NCBI GenBank assembly: GCA_036961205.1
Contig: JBALVI010000001.1
Location: 496,001 to 560,000 of the forward strand
Reading direction: 5' to 3'
DNA: 64,000 nucleotides
DNA from: CALJFL01 sp036961205
GTDB lineage: Bacteria > Pseudomonadota > Gammaproteobacteria > Pseudomonadales > Halieaceae
The translations under genes were made by a program, and so were the position numbers. Below are positions 8,602 to 17,239 of the stretch, in pieces; the first letter of the stretch is position 1, and the number at the start of each line of letters is the position of its first letter. The notes beneath the pieces are model-generated. The model was not told the origin of the DNA. It worked only from the letters and a program-made list of their open reading frames with translations, and did no database searches.

Positions 8602-8716
8602 AGCGTTTTATCGATTCCGCGGATAAAAATGGCATGGGCGCCGTGAGCGCCCAAAGACGCTATTATCAGTCAGCCTGCTTTGTTTAACAATTAATTGGAA
8701 ACCCCTGAGTCAATCT

Positions 8717-9493
8717 ATGTGCCTTATCATATTCGCCCACCACTACCACCCCGGTGCGCCGCTGGTATTGGCAGCAAACCGCGACGAGTTTTTTGCCCGC
8801 CCTACCGCCACCGCCAACTTCTGGCCCGAGCACCCGAATTTGCTGGCAGGCAGAGATCTGGAACAGGGAGGCGCCTGGATGGGAATCACCCGCGGCGGGC
8901 GCTTTGCCGCCATTACTAATTTTCGTGACCCTGCCGCCACGGTTAGTGCACCACGAACGCGAGGCGAACTCACTCTCGACTACCTGATTGGCAAGGAATC
9001 TGCCCAACAATACCTACTGGCAGTCGCCGCGCGGCAGGAAGAATATGCGGGCTTTAATCTTTTGCTGGGCGATAGACAGCAGCTGTGGTTTCTCAGCAAT
9101 AGCGGTGAGGCTCGCGAAGCGGCCCCCAAATTGCTGCCCCCCGGCCTCTACGGCCTTAGCAATGCGGCATTGGACACCCCCTGGCCCAAGGTCGTGCTGG
9201 GCAAAAAGAAGCTGCAGGATTGCCTTGTATCGCCCCCAACGCACACCACTCTGGCGGCGGTTGTTGGCGACCAGCACCCTGCATCACCCCAGGACCTGGC
9301 AGGGCAGGGCCTGGACGGAGAGATGGATCAGTTATTGTCAGCGCAATTTATTCAAGCGGGCCACTACGGTACCCGGTGCACCACGACCTTGTGGCTGACA
9401 GAGGAAGGCCATGCCGATTTTTGCGAACGCAGCTACAACCCTGAGGGCGAGCTCACCAGCATCGTCGAGCAGCAGTTCCCACTGGAACCGTAG
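8717..9493 (+). CDS. NRDE family protein (TANGO2-like)
   Basis: A 258-residue protein of the Ntn-hydrolase-like NRDE/TANGO2 family. It begins MCLIIFAHHYHPGAPLVLAA and continues NRDEFF, the NRDE signature near residue 21 that names the family. Cys2 after the initiator methionine is the candidate N-terminal nucleophile, as in Ntn hydrolases. Family members are linked to lipid and heme handling, but the reaction is unsettled, so I give no specific function. It is monocistronic: divergent from lgt, and its stop lies one base from the end of the convergent ptsP. A TATTAT -10-like sequence lies in the 115-base gap upstream. Confidence 0.85.
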   Translation: MCLIIFAHHYHPGAPLVLAANRDEFFARPTATANFWPEHPNLLAGRDLEQGGAWMGITRGGRFAAITNFRDPAATVSAPRTRGELTLDYLIGKESAQQYLLAVAARQEEYAGFNLLLGDRQQLWFLSNSGEAREAAPKLLPPGLYGLSNAALDTPWPKVVLGKKKLQDCLVSPPTHTTLAAVVGDQHPASPQDLAGQGLDGEMDQLLSAQFIQAGHYGTRCTTTLWLTEEGHADFCERSYNPEGELTSIVEQQFPLEP

Positions 9494-9494
9494 G

Positions 9495-11765
9495 TCACGC
9501 CACCGGATTATGGATAAACTGAGCCAGACCTCGCTCTCGTAAAACCAGCTCCATACGCCGCTGAACATCACCGGCGGACTCCATCATCATCACTTCCTCC
9601 AGCAACTCACAAGCAGACGCGTAGCTGATTGCACGGACAGCTTTTTTCACTTTGAGCAGGCTGGTAGCATTCATCGACAGCACGTTATAGCCCATCGCCA
9701 ACAACAGCGTTGCCGCCATTGGATCTCCAGCCAGCTCACCGCAAATACTTACCGGTTTACCTTCGGCGTTAGCCGCTGCTGCAACCGCTGCGAGAGCTTG
9801 TAATACTGCCGGATGATAGGCGTGATAGAGGTCGGCGACCCGCGGATTATTTCGATCTACTGCCAGCAGGTACTGAGTCAGGTCGTTGCTGCCCACGGAT
9901 AAAAAGTCCACTCGTCTGGCCAGAGCTCTGGCCTGATACACCGCGGCAGGCACTTCAACCATCACCCCAATGGGGGGCAGCTCACCGACAACGCCCTCCT
10001 GCTGGACCTCCCGATGACTGCGCTTGATTAGATCGATAGCCTCATCGACCTCCTCGAGATTGCTGATCATTGGCAGCATAATTCGCAAATTGCCCAGACC
10101 AGAGTTGGCTTTCAACATTGCTCTGATCTGAGCGAGAAAGATTTCCGGGTGATCAAGCGTAACCCTGATACCTCGCCAGCCCAGAAATGGATTGTCTTCC
10201 TCAATTGGGAAATAAGGCAAGGCCTTGTCACCGCCCACATCCAGCGTACGCATGGTTACCGGGCGGGGCGCGAAAGCCTCCAGCTGATCGCGATAAATCT
10301 GTCTTTGCTCCTCCTCGCTGGGAAAGCGCTCACGCAGCAAAAAAGGAATTTCTGTGCGATACAGGCCCACGCCCTCGGCGCCCTGCCTCAGAGAATGCGT
10401 AGTGTCCGCCATTAGGCCGGTATTTACCCACAGTGGCAGCGGATAGCCATCCAGAGTCAAGCTGGGCTCGTCCCGCAGCACTTCCAGGTCCTTGGTCAGT
10501 GCAATATCCTGATCAACCAGATCCTGAAAGCGCTCGCGAATTTCCGGCAACGGATTGAGGTGCACCGTGCCATGGTAGCCATCTACTACCAGCTCCACGT
10601 TTTCCAAACGTGTGTAGGGTAAATCGACGGCACCCATGACCGTAGGCACGCCCATAGCCCGAGCGAGGATAGCCACGTGGGAATTGCCGGAGCCACGCAC
10701 TGAAATGAGGCCCGCCAGCTTGTCCCGCGGTATTTCCCCCAGCGCCGAGGCGGTCAGCTCCTCGCTGACCAGAATTGTTTTATCCGGGTAGCGGCGCACC
10801 TCCTTTTCATCGGCCTGCAAGTACGCAAGTACGCGGGTACCGAGATCCTTTACATCGACTGCGCGCTCCTGAAGATAGCTGTGCTCCATCCGCTCAAAGT
10901 GGCGAATGTGTTGAATCATCACCTTGCTGAGAGCGCCCTGGGCCCAGTGCCCGGACTTGATGCGGCGGGCAACTTCACCGCCGATTGCCGAATCGTCCAA
11001 AATGCCCAGGTACACATCGAATAAGGCATGGTCTTCGGCGCTTAATTCATCGCGCAAGTTCTCAGACACTGATTCTATATCGCGGCGGACCTTTTCCAGC
11101 GCGAGTTTGAAGGCACGCAACTCCGCGCGTCGATTTTTTACTTTTTTGCGCGGTACCGAATATAAATCCGCTGTTGGCGACACCACCACCGCCTCACCAA
11201 TACCAATACCCGGCGCGCCAGCCACACCACTGACCTTGGTCGACGTCGCTCGTTTGCCGGCCGCGAGTTCATCTGCCACCGTCCCGGTGACCCTGGCATG
11301 GGCGATAACACCGGCCAGTTGCGCCGACATAGTGACCAGAAATGCTTCTTCGCTTTCATCGAAACGGCGTTGCTGAGACTGTTGAATGACCAGCACGCCA
11401 AGGACAGCGCGCTGGTGAATGATGGGCACACCTAAAAATGCGTTGTAACGTTCTTCGCCGATACCCGGCACATGCAGGAAACTGGGGTGAGACTCGGCAT
11501 CTTCAAGATTAACCGGTTCTTCACGCTCAGCAACCAGGCCTACCAGACCCTCTCCCGGTGCCAGACTGGCGATCCCAACCTGCGCGGTGTTCAACCCCTG
11601 GGTAGCTCGAAAAACAAACCTTTGGGTGACAATATCGTGCATGTAGACACTGCACACCTCAGTGCCCATCGCTTCTCGCACTCGCGCTACGATAATTGCC
11701 AACGCCTCTTCCAGACCCTCGGCGGCGTTGACCTCTTGAACGATTTGGCGCAGCACTGCAAGCAT
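9495..11765 (-). CDS. ptsP: Phosphoenolpyruvate-protein phosphotransferase EI-Ntr
   Basis: A 756-residue enzyme I of the nitrogen-type PTS. The N-terminal GAF domain (about 15-155, with GLVGLVAEREEPVNLED) senses small ligands. An EI N-terminal domain (about 175-300) follows, then the phosphohistidine domain with the active histidine H363 in SVRGSGNSHVAILARA, and a PEP-binding TIM barrel (about 420-720) holding RTEIPFLLRERFP and SICGELAGDP. It phosphorylates NPr (PtsO), which is not in this window. The gene is five bases downstream of rppH, the same pairing as in Pseudomonas, so the two are probably co-transcribed. Length is normal for the GAF-containing form. Confidence 0.97.
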   Translation of the reverse strand: MLAVLRQIVQEVNAAEGLEEALAIIVARVREAMGTEVCSVYMHDIVTQRFVFRATQGLNTAQVGIASLAPGEGLVGLVAEREEPVNLEDAESHPSFLHVPGIGEERYNAFLGVPIIHQRAVLGVLVIQQSQQRRFDESEEAFLVTMSAQLAGVIAHARVTGTVADELAAGKRATSTKVSGVAGAPGIGIGEAVVVSPTADLYSVPRKKVKNRRAELRAFKLALEKVRRDIESVSENLRDELSAEDHALFDVYLGILDDSAIGGEVARRIKSGHWAQGALSKVMIQHIRHFERMEHSYLQERAVDVKDLGTRVLAYLQADEKEVRRYPDKTILVSEELTASALGEIPRDKLAGLISVRGSGNSHVAILARAMGVPTVMGAVDLPYTRLENVELVVDGYHGTVHLNPLPEIRERFQDLVDQDIALTKDLEVLRDEPSLTLDGYPLPLWVNTGLMADTTHSLRQGAEGVGLYRTEIPFLLRERFPSEEEQRQIYRDQLEAFAPRPVTMRTLDVGGDKALPYFPIEEDNPFLGWRGIRVTLDHPEIFLAQIRAMLKANSGLGNLRIMLPMISNLEEVDEAIDLIKRSHREVQQEGVVGELPPIGVMVEVPAAVYQARALARRVDFLSVGSNDLTQYLLAVDRNNPRVADLYHAYHPAVLQALAAVAAAANAEGKPVSICGELAGDPMAATLLLAMGYNVLSMNATSLLKVKKAVRAISYASACELLEEVMMMESAGDVQRRMELVLRERGLAQFIHNPVA

Positions 11766-11770
11766 GCCGA

Positions 11771-12271
11771 TTAAACCTTCGCCAGTTTGGCGGTATGGCG
11801 GCCCAGGGGTTGGACCAACTCTTTCATGGCGCGGCGATAAACCTCTCGCTTAAACGACACCACCTGATTCAGAGGATACCAGTAACTGACCCACTGCCAA
11901 TGATCAAACTCCGGTTTTTGGTTCAGATCGAGCTTTACGCTGGCATCGTCTGCCACCAACCTGAGCAGGAACCACTTCTGCTTTTGACCGATGCACAATG
12001 GCTCCTGACCTTTGCGGAGAAAGCGCTTGGGCAGGCGATAACGCAGCCACCCTCGGGTAGCAGCCAGCACCTCAACCGCATCACCGGTTAGGCCCACTTC
12101 CTCTTCCAACTCCCGGTATAGCGCTTGCTCCGGGGATTCACCGCGATCAATGCCACCCTGCGGGAATTGCCAGGCATCGCGACCGCCGACCCGGCGCGCC
12201 CAGAGCAGCTGCCCGAGGTCGTTGGCGACAATTATTCCGACATTAGACCTGAAGCCTTGTGAATCAATCAC
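11771..12271 (-). CDS. rppH: RNA pyrophosphohydrolase
   Basis: A 166-residue Nudix hydrolase that converts 5'-triphosphate or diphosphate RNA ends to monophosphate, opening mRNA to RNase E decay. The Nudix box reads GGIDRGESPEQALYRELEEE and then VGL, with all catalytic glutamates of REx2EE. The opening MIDSQGFRSNVGIIVANDLG and the AWQFPQGG segment are specific to RppH. First gene of the rppH-ptsP pair, divergent from the HAD phosphatase gene, with 115 bases between the two starts. Confidence 0.96.
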   Translation of the reverse strand: MIDSQGFRSNVGIIVANDLGQLLWARRVGGRDAWQFPQGGIDRGESPEQALYRELEEEVGLTGDAVEVLAATRGWLRYRLPKRFLRKGQEPLCIGQKQKWFLLRLVADDASVKLDLNQKPEFDHWQWVSYWYPLNQVVSFKREVYRRAMKELVQPLGRHTAKLAKV

Positions 12272-12386
12272 TTTCGAGCCACCGTTTGAGAGAGCCGGCT
12301 ATTGTTCCACACTTTACTGGGCCAGAGAAATTTACTCCCCAGAGGCCGCGCGCTATGCTTGCCAGCCAATCTTCCCGGTGCAGTAT

Positions 12387-13043
12387 ATGACCTTGGCAAT
12401 ATTCGACCTCGACAACACCCTGATCGGCGGCGACAGCGACAATCTTTGGGGTCAGTTCGTGTGTACTCAAGGCTGGGTTGACGCAGCGGATTTCGGCGCG
12501 CGCAATGATCAGTTTTACGCTGACTATCAGGCGGGAACCCTTGATATCGACGCCTACCTCAGGTTTGCCCTATCACCGCTCATCGGTCAATCCCGCGAGG
12601 TAATAGACCACTGGCATGAGCAGTTTATGCAGCAGGTGATTGAACCGATCATGTTACCCAAAGCGCAAGCACTGGTTGCCCATCACCGCGAGGCCGGTCA
12701 CCAGTTGCTGATTATTACGGCCACCAACGAATTTATAACCCGACCGATCGCTCTTCGTCTGGGCATAACTGAACTGATCGCCTGCGAGGGTGAAATTATT
12801 AATGGCCGCTACACCGGCGAGCCTCAGGGCGTACTCTCTTACCAGGCGGGCAAAGTAGTTAGGCTCAAATCATGGCTACAGGGCACAGATCAAACCATGG
12901 ACGGTGCCTGGTTCTATAGTGATTCGCACAACGATTTGCCGCTATTGGAATTGGTTAGCAACCCAGTCGCAGTAGACCCTGACGACAAGCTGCGCGCCCG
13001 CGCTGAGCAGGCGGGCTGGGATATCATTTCACTCAGAGAATAA
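12387..13043 (+). CDS. HAD-IB family phosphatase (SerB-like)
   Basis: About 218 residues. HAD motif I is FDLDNTLIGGDSD (both catalytic aspartates), motif II is LLIITATNEF, and motif IV is YSDSHNDLPLL, so the active site is complete. The helical cap between motif I and II is of the SerB/PSPase type. The family includes phosphoserine and histidinol-phosphate phosphatases; which substrate applies here cannot be told. The frame is open upstream, but homologues begin at MTLAIFDLDNTL, so I use the ATG at 12387. A TTTACT-17-TATGCT promoter candidate lies at 12331-12359. The gene faces rppH, the same context as its Pseudomonas counterpart, and overlaps rlmI tail to tail by 11 bases. Confidence 0.88.
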   Translation: MTLAIFDLDNTLIGGDSDNLWGQFVCTQGWVDAADFGARNDQFYADYQAGTLDIDAYLRFALSPLIGQSREVIDHWHEQFMQQVIEPIMLPKAQALVAHHREAGHQLLIITATNEFITRPIALRLGITELIACEGEIINGRYTGEPQGVLSYQAGKVVRLKSWLQGTDQTMDGAWFYSDSHNDLPLLELVSNPVAVDPDDKLRARAEQAGWDIISLRE

Positions 13044-14244
13044 TCTTGCGGGCGAATACGGCTTTGAGATATTCCGTTTCTGGAATAGCCGGATGAATAG
13101 GATGGTCTGGCCCCTGAGCACCCTGCTCTATGATCCGTAATTGACACTTATTCCGCTGGGCCGCGCCCTGTAAAGCGTCGTTGAGCTCAGCCCGGCCCAG
13201 ATGCATGGAACACGAGCCCGAAACCAGCAGACCACCCGGTTTGAGCACTCGCAAGCCCAATTCGTTGATTCGCCGGTAAGCATTGATACCTTTCTTCAGG
13301 TCTTTGCGCCGCTGGATAAACGCCGGTGGATCGAGAATTACTAGATCAAAAGTTTTACCGCTGTTATGCAAATCCGTCATCACCTCGTCGGCCTGACCGC
13401 GTATGGTATTCACTCGATCAGCCAGTGAGTTTAGCTCTGCGTTGCGCGTAACCCCGGCAAGGGCTGACTCGGAACTGTCCACACAGGTGACTGCGGAAGC
13501 CCCGAAAGCGGCGGCCTGCAATCCCCAACCACCGATATAGCTGTACACATCGAGTACTGATTTACCGACTACATAGGCACTGAGCCGGCTACGCGATATT
13601 CGGTGATCATAAAACCAGCCGGTTTTCTGCCCGCTGGCCACAGGCGCGAGAAAGTGCACACCGTTCTCTTCCAACGGAACCTCATCGGGCACCTCACCGA
13701 AAACGATTTCAATCCGGTTCTCAAGACCCTGTTCTCGACGGCTGCGGCTGTCGGCCCGCAGCAATATGCCGGTGGGCTTCAAACTGGCCGTCAAAGCGGC
13801 CAAAATTTGCGCTTCGTAGCGTTCTATTCCGCTGTTGTTGAGCTGAACTACAAGATAATCGCCGTAACGATCTACCACCAGGCCAGGCAATAAATCACTG
13901 TCGCCATACACCAGTCGATAAAATGGCCGGTCAAAGCTCATCTCGCGCAACTGCCGGGCTCGGTCGACGGCGGTGGTGAAAAAGGCCTCATCCAGGGCCA
14001 CTCTTTGGCCCGGTGCGCAGAGTCGCGCACAAATCAGGTTGTTGGGTTCCATGTAAGCGGTGCCAAACAGAGCCCCGTCGCTGGCGACAACCGCTACCGG
14101 ATCACCTGCGGTGAAAGCAGACAGCGGGCTACGCTTGGTATCAATTTCGTTAGAGTAAACCCACAGATGTCCACCACGCAGACGTCGGTCGGCGCCCTTG
14201 CGAAGGTATAGCTCTGGCATTGAAAAGGTCACTGTGGCAGACAC
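13033..14244 (-). CDS. rlmI: 23S rRNA (cytosine-C5)-methyltransferase RlmI-like
   Basis: A 403-residue class I SAM-dependent RNA methyltransferase. The N-terminal PUA domain (about 10-85, with RRLRGGHLWVYSNEID) binds RNA, and a central EEHEE-type domain follows. The Rossmann domain carries VLDVYSYIGGWGLQAAAFGA (SAM motif I, near 230) and LVILDPPAFIQRRKDLKKG. The catalytic cysteine region is SGSCSMH. RlmI makes m5C1962 in E. coli 23S rRNA; the assignment of position here rests on family resemblance. The start is uncertain: GTG at 14244, GTG at 14232 or ATG at 14220, none with a clear Shine-Dalgarno. gcvH lies 21 bases upstream on the same strand. Confidence 0.9.
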   Translation of the reverse strand: MSATVTFSMPELYLRKGADRRLRGGHLWVYSNEIDTKRSPLSAFTAGDPVAVVASDGALFGTAYMEPNNLICARLCAPGQRVALDEAFFTTAVDRARQLREMSFDRPFYRLVYGDSDLLPGLVVDRYGDYLVVQLNNSGIERYEAQILAALTASLKPTGILLRADSRSRREQGLENRIEIVFGEVPDEVPLEENGVHFLAPVASGQKTGWFYDHRISRSRLSAYVVGKSVLDVYSYIGGWGLQAAAFGASAVTCVDSSESALAGVTRNAELNSLADRVNTIRGQADEVMTDLHNSGKTFDLVILDPPAFIQRRKDLKKGINAYRRINELGLRVLKPGGLLVSGSCSMHLGRAELNDALQGAAQRNKCQLRIIEQGAQGPDHPIHPAIPETEYLKAVFARKIIL

Positions 14245-14265
14245 TCACAGGCCGACACGAAGAAC

Positions 14266-14658
14266 TCAGTCTTCCTCAGCACATTGGGCTTCATAGTCTT
14301 CGGCACTCAGCATTTTTTCAAGCTCAGCTGTGTCCTCTGGTTGTAGTTTGTAAAACCATCCATCGTTGTAGGGGTCGGAGTTGACCGTCTCCGGTTCATC
14401 TTCCAACATGTCGTTGACGGCGATCACCTCACCCCCTATCGGGGCATAAATATCTGAGGCAGCCTTGACCGACTCAACCACGCCCGCCTCATCGCCCGCA
14501 GCCAGGGTATCTCCCACTCCTGGCACCTCGACAAAAACCACATCGCCCAACGCCTCCTGGGCGTGGTCGGTTATACCAATGGTGACGGTGCCGTCTTCTT
14601 CCAGCCTCGCCCATTCGTGGCTACTGGCATATTTCAATTCAGCTGGGGTCTGGCTCAT
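14266..14658 (-). CDS. gcvH: Glycine cleavage system H protein
   Basis: A 130-residue lipoyl carrier that shuttles the aminomethyl group between the P and T proteins of the glycine cleavage system. The lipoylated lysine is K65 in VVESVKAASDIYAP. The preceding GDVVFVEVPGVGD and the C-terminal NSDPYNDGWFYKL are family hallmarks. In E. coli the same chromosomal cluster continues with gcvT, gcvH and gcvP; here only gcvH is present, downstream of ubiI, with neither gcvT nor gcvP nearby. Those partners must be encoded elsewhere if the system works. It is separated from ubiI by 116 bases with no evident terminator. Confidence 0.96.
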   Translation of the reverse strand: MSQTPAELKYASSHEWARLEEDGTVTIGITDHAQEALGDVVFVEVPGVGDTLAAGDEAGVVESVKAASDIYAPIGGEVIAVNDMLEDEPETVNSDPYNDGWFYKLQPEDTAELEKMLSAEDYEAQCAEED

Positions 14659-14774
14659 GCCTTATTCCTCTTAATAACGGTGTGGCAGCGCTTCTTAATT
14701 TGATATGCGCTCTGCAGCGGCTCATTCTAATGGCCAAGTTTGGAAACACAATCCCAAGAACAGTGAATTACCCG

Positions 14775-15995
14775 CTACGGGCCTATTCCCATTGCGTGTT
14801 TTATCAGTTGCCGTTTGACCGGCCCCAGGCGACCAACACCTCGCATCCCGGCGTTGCGCAGCCAGCGCAGAGGCAAGGCCTGCTGTTCAAACAAACGTTT
14901 GAACCCGTCCATGGCCGCCATCATTAGCAGGTTTTCACCTTTGCGCCGTCGTTGATAGCGCCGCAGGTTAATCAACGATCCAGCGGTGTCTCCGGCTCCG
15001 GTCGCGGCCAGTATCTCCTCTGCCAGCGCCGCCACATCCTGTAAACCCAGGTTGACGCCCTGGCCAGCGAGGGGGTGAATAGTGTGCGCGGCATCTCCTA
15101 CCAGCGCCACTCCCGCCTGCACATACTCTACCGCATGACGTTGCCGCAGCGGAAAAGCAAAGCGCCCACCGCAGCCCAGCACATTCCCAAGTCGATACTC
15201 AGAGGCCTCGCCCAGCTGCCGGCAAAACTCTGCTTCATCGCAGCCCAGTAAGCCCTCGACCAGATCTTCGTCGAGAGACCAGACAATAGAGCAAAAGTAT
15301 GCCGATTCGGTGGAAGGGAGTGGCAACAAGGCCAGTGGACCCGAAGGCAGAAAACGCTGCCACGCGGTATTTTGATGGGGGTGTTGTAACTGCACCGTGG
15401 TGACCAAAGCCCGATGACCATAATCCCACTCACGGGTTTCAAACGCCATCAACTCACGAATCGGCGACAGCGCACCATCGGCCGCCACCAGCAGATCCGC
15501 GCGGATACAGTCACCGCTATCGAGACTGATTTGCATCATTCCACCTTCGATACGCTCACAGGCAATGAGGCTGTGAGGGCACAACACCGTAATATCGCGA
15601 GCGCCGCCCACCAACTCCAGCAGCGCTCTGGTGATTACTCTGTTTTCAACAATGTGACCCAGAGCGGCGACATCGACCTCCCTGGCGTCAAAGTCTATTT
15701 CACCCGTACCCTGTGCGTCCCATACCGTCATATGGTGATAAGCACAGCTGCGATACTGCTCTATCGCTGTCCAGACACCCAGCTTTTCGAACAGCATTCT
15801 GGAACGGGGCGTCAGCGCGCTGACCCTGGAATCGAAACCCTCCAGGCCAGGCTCTGTTGGCAACGGGGTCTCAGATAGTGCCCGGGCTTCGATTAGCGCG
15901 ACGGTCAAACCGCAATCTCGTAATGCCAACGCGAGTGTCGCACCCACGATACCCGCACCGCTGATAACCACATTGTAGTGCTGAGCATCAGCCAT
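14775..15995 (-). CDS. ubiI: FAD-dependent ubiquinone hydroxylase, UbiI/VisC type
   Basis: A 406-residue flavoprotein monooxygenase of the UbiH/COQ6 family. The FAD dinucleotide-binding motif is VVISGAGIVGATLALALRD (residues 8-26). The second FAD motif is VALVGDAAHTIHPLAGQGVN near residue 305. UbiI hydroxylates C5 of the benzoquinone ring during ubiquinone synthesis. I use the ATG at 15995 (MADAQHYNVV, with GGTGA upstream), which overlaps the end of ubiH by eight bases; a longer frame reaches 16028. UbiI and UbiH family members are hard to tell apart by sequence alone, and the name rests on the ubiH-visC order shared with E. coli and Pseudomonas. Confidence 0.85.
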   Translation of the reverse strand: MADAQHYNVVISGAGIVGATLALALRDCGLTVALIEARALSETPLPTEPGLEGFDSRVSALTPRSRMLFEKLGVWTAIEQYRSCAYHHMTVWDAQGTGEIDFDAREVDVAALGHIVENRVITRALLELVGGARDITVLCPHSLIACERIEGGMMQISLDSGDCIRADLLVAADGALSPIRELMAFETREWDYGHRALVTTVQLQHPHQNTAWQRFLPSGPLALLPLPSTESAYFCSIVWSLDEDLVEGLLGCDEAEFCRQLGEASEYRLGNVLGCGGRFAFPLRQRHAVEYVQAGVALVGDAAHTIHPLAGQGVNLGLQDVAALAEEILAATGAGDTAGSLINLRRYQRRRKGENLLMMAAMDGFKRLFEQQALPLRWLRNAGMRGVGRLGPVKRQLIKHAMGIGP

Positions 15996-17235
15996 GCAGT
16001 TCACCCATCGCCGCCACCCCCGCCGCATAACGGACGAATTCGCGCTTTAGTGGGGCAGTGATATCCAAGCCCGCCAAGGCCATATCCCTGGCTAGCCCAA
16101 GAACCGGGTCAGGATGCATAAACAGGCCCGGTAACATGTCGCTAGCACCGATGGTGCGCATCTGGTCATTCTGCTGACGCTGCACATACCGCTGCAACAC
16201 CGCCAGATCACCGAGTGTTTCCCCCTGCGCTGCCGCTTCTGCGAGCACCGCCGCAAGCACCGCAACATCACGGATAGCGAGGTTGTAACCTTGTCCGGCC
16301 ACCGGATGCAGCGAGTGCGCCGCGTTGCCCATGACAACCACTGATTGTCGAACCTGCTCACTCGCCTCAGACAGTGTCAGCGGGTAACTATTGCGCTCAC
16401 CCACTTTCAACATACGGCCCAGGCGATAGCCAAATCGTTGCTGCAGCTCAGTCAGAAAAGCAGAGGCCTCGCAGGCCAGCAGAGCCTCGCAGCGCTCCTC
16501 GGGCAATGTCCAGACCAGCGAACTACGATTATCTGAACCAGCCACACCCAGCAATGGCAGCAGCGCCAATGGGCCCTCATCGGTGAAGCGCTCAAACGCA
16601 CAACCTGCGTGGCCACCGGCAAACGCAACATTGGCCACCAGGGCCCGCTGTTGATAGGATTTTTCGGCAACGCCCATGCCCAAAGCCTTTCTTAGGCCGG
16701 AATCGGCGCCATCAACGACCAATAGTAGTTCCGCCTCTAGCTCCCGTGGCGCCGCAGCTTCAATCGTCAAAACAAACTTATTGCCGTCTGGTCGGGCAGC
16801 AACGACCTTGGCAGGACTTATCGTTTCAATCCTGGGCTGGCGATGAAGCGCCTGCACCAGCGCTGACCCCAGCCACGCGTTCTCCACCACATAACCCAGC
16901 GCCGGCCAGTCATGGTCGGAAGCCTTCAACAGGGTGCTGCCAAAGTGACCCCGGGTGGACACGTGAATGGTGTCTATCGGGCACAACCACTGCTCCAGTT
17001 CAGACCACAGGCCCATGGTTTCGTAGATCAGGCGGGTACTGTAACTAAGGGCGGTAGAGCGCGCGTCAAATGAAGGGTGATAGTCGGGTTTCCCCTCATT
17101 GCCAGGCGCTGGCATAGGATAGCCTTCGACCAGCGTAATAGTCCGGTCAGCCGGCATCACCGCGGCCAATTTCAGAGCCAGGCTAATACCCACCATGCCG
17201 CCACCGGCAATCACAATATCGCGATGTTCAATCAT
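15988..17235 (-). CDS. ubiH: FAD-dependent 2-octaprenyl-6-methoxyphenol hydroxylase
   Basis: A 415-residue flavoprotein monooxygenase. FAD motifs are DIVIAGGGMVGISLALKLA (residues 6-24), the DG motif VVDGADSGLRKALG, and VVMGNAAHSLHPVAGQGYNL near 297. The latter has N in place of the usual D of GDAAH, which is frequent in UbiH. UbiH hydroxylates C1 of the ring in ubiquinone synthesis. The gene is four bases downstream of pepP and overlaps ubiI, so the three are translated from one message. Length is normal. Confidence 0.88.
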   Translation of the reverse strand: MIEHRDIVIAGGGMVGISLALKLAAVMPADRTITLVEGYPMPAPGNEGKPDYHPSFDARSTALSYSTRLIYETMGLWSELEQWLCPIDTIHVSTRGHFGSTLLKASDHDWPALGYVVENAWLGSALVQALHRQPRIETISPAKVVAARPDGNKFVLTIEAAAPRELEAELLLVVDGADSGLRKALGMGVAEKSYQQRALVANVAFAGGHAGCAFERFTDEGPLALLPLLGVAGSDNRSSLVWTLPEERCEALLACEASAFLTELQQRFGYRLGRMLKVGERNSYPLTLSEASEQVRQSVVVMGNAAHSLHPVAGQGYNLAIRDVAVLAAVLAEAAAQGETLGDLAVLQRYVQRQQNDQMRTIGASDMLPGLFMHPDPVLGLARDMALAGLDITAPLKREFVRYAAGVAAMGELHG

Positions 17236-17239
17236 CAGC

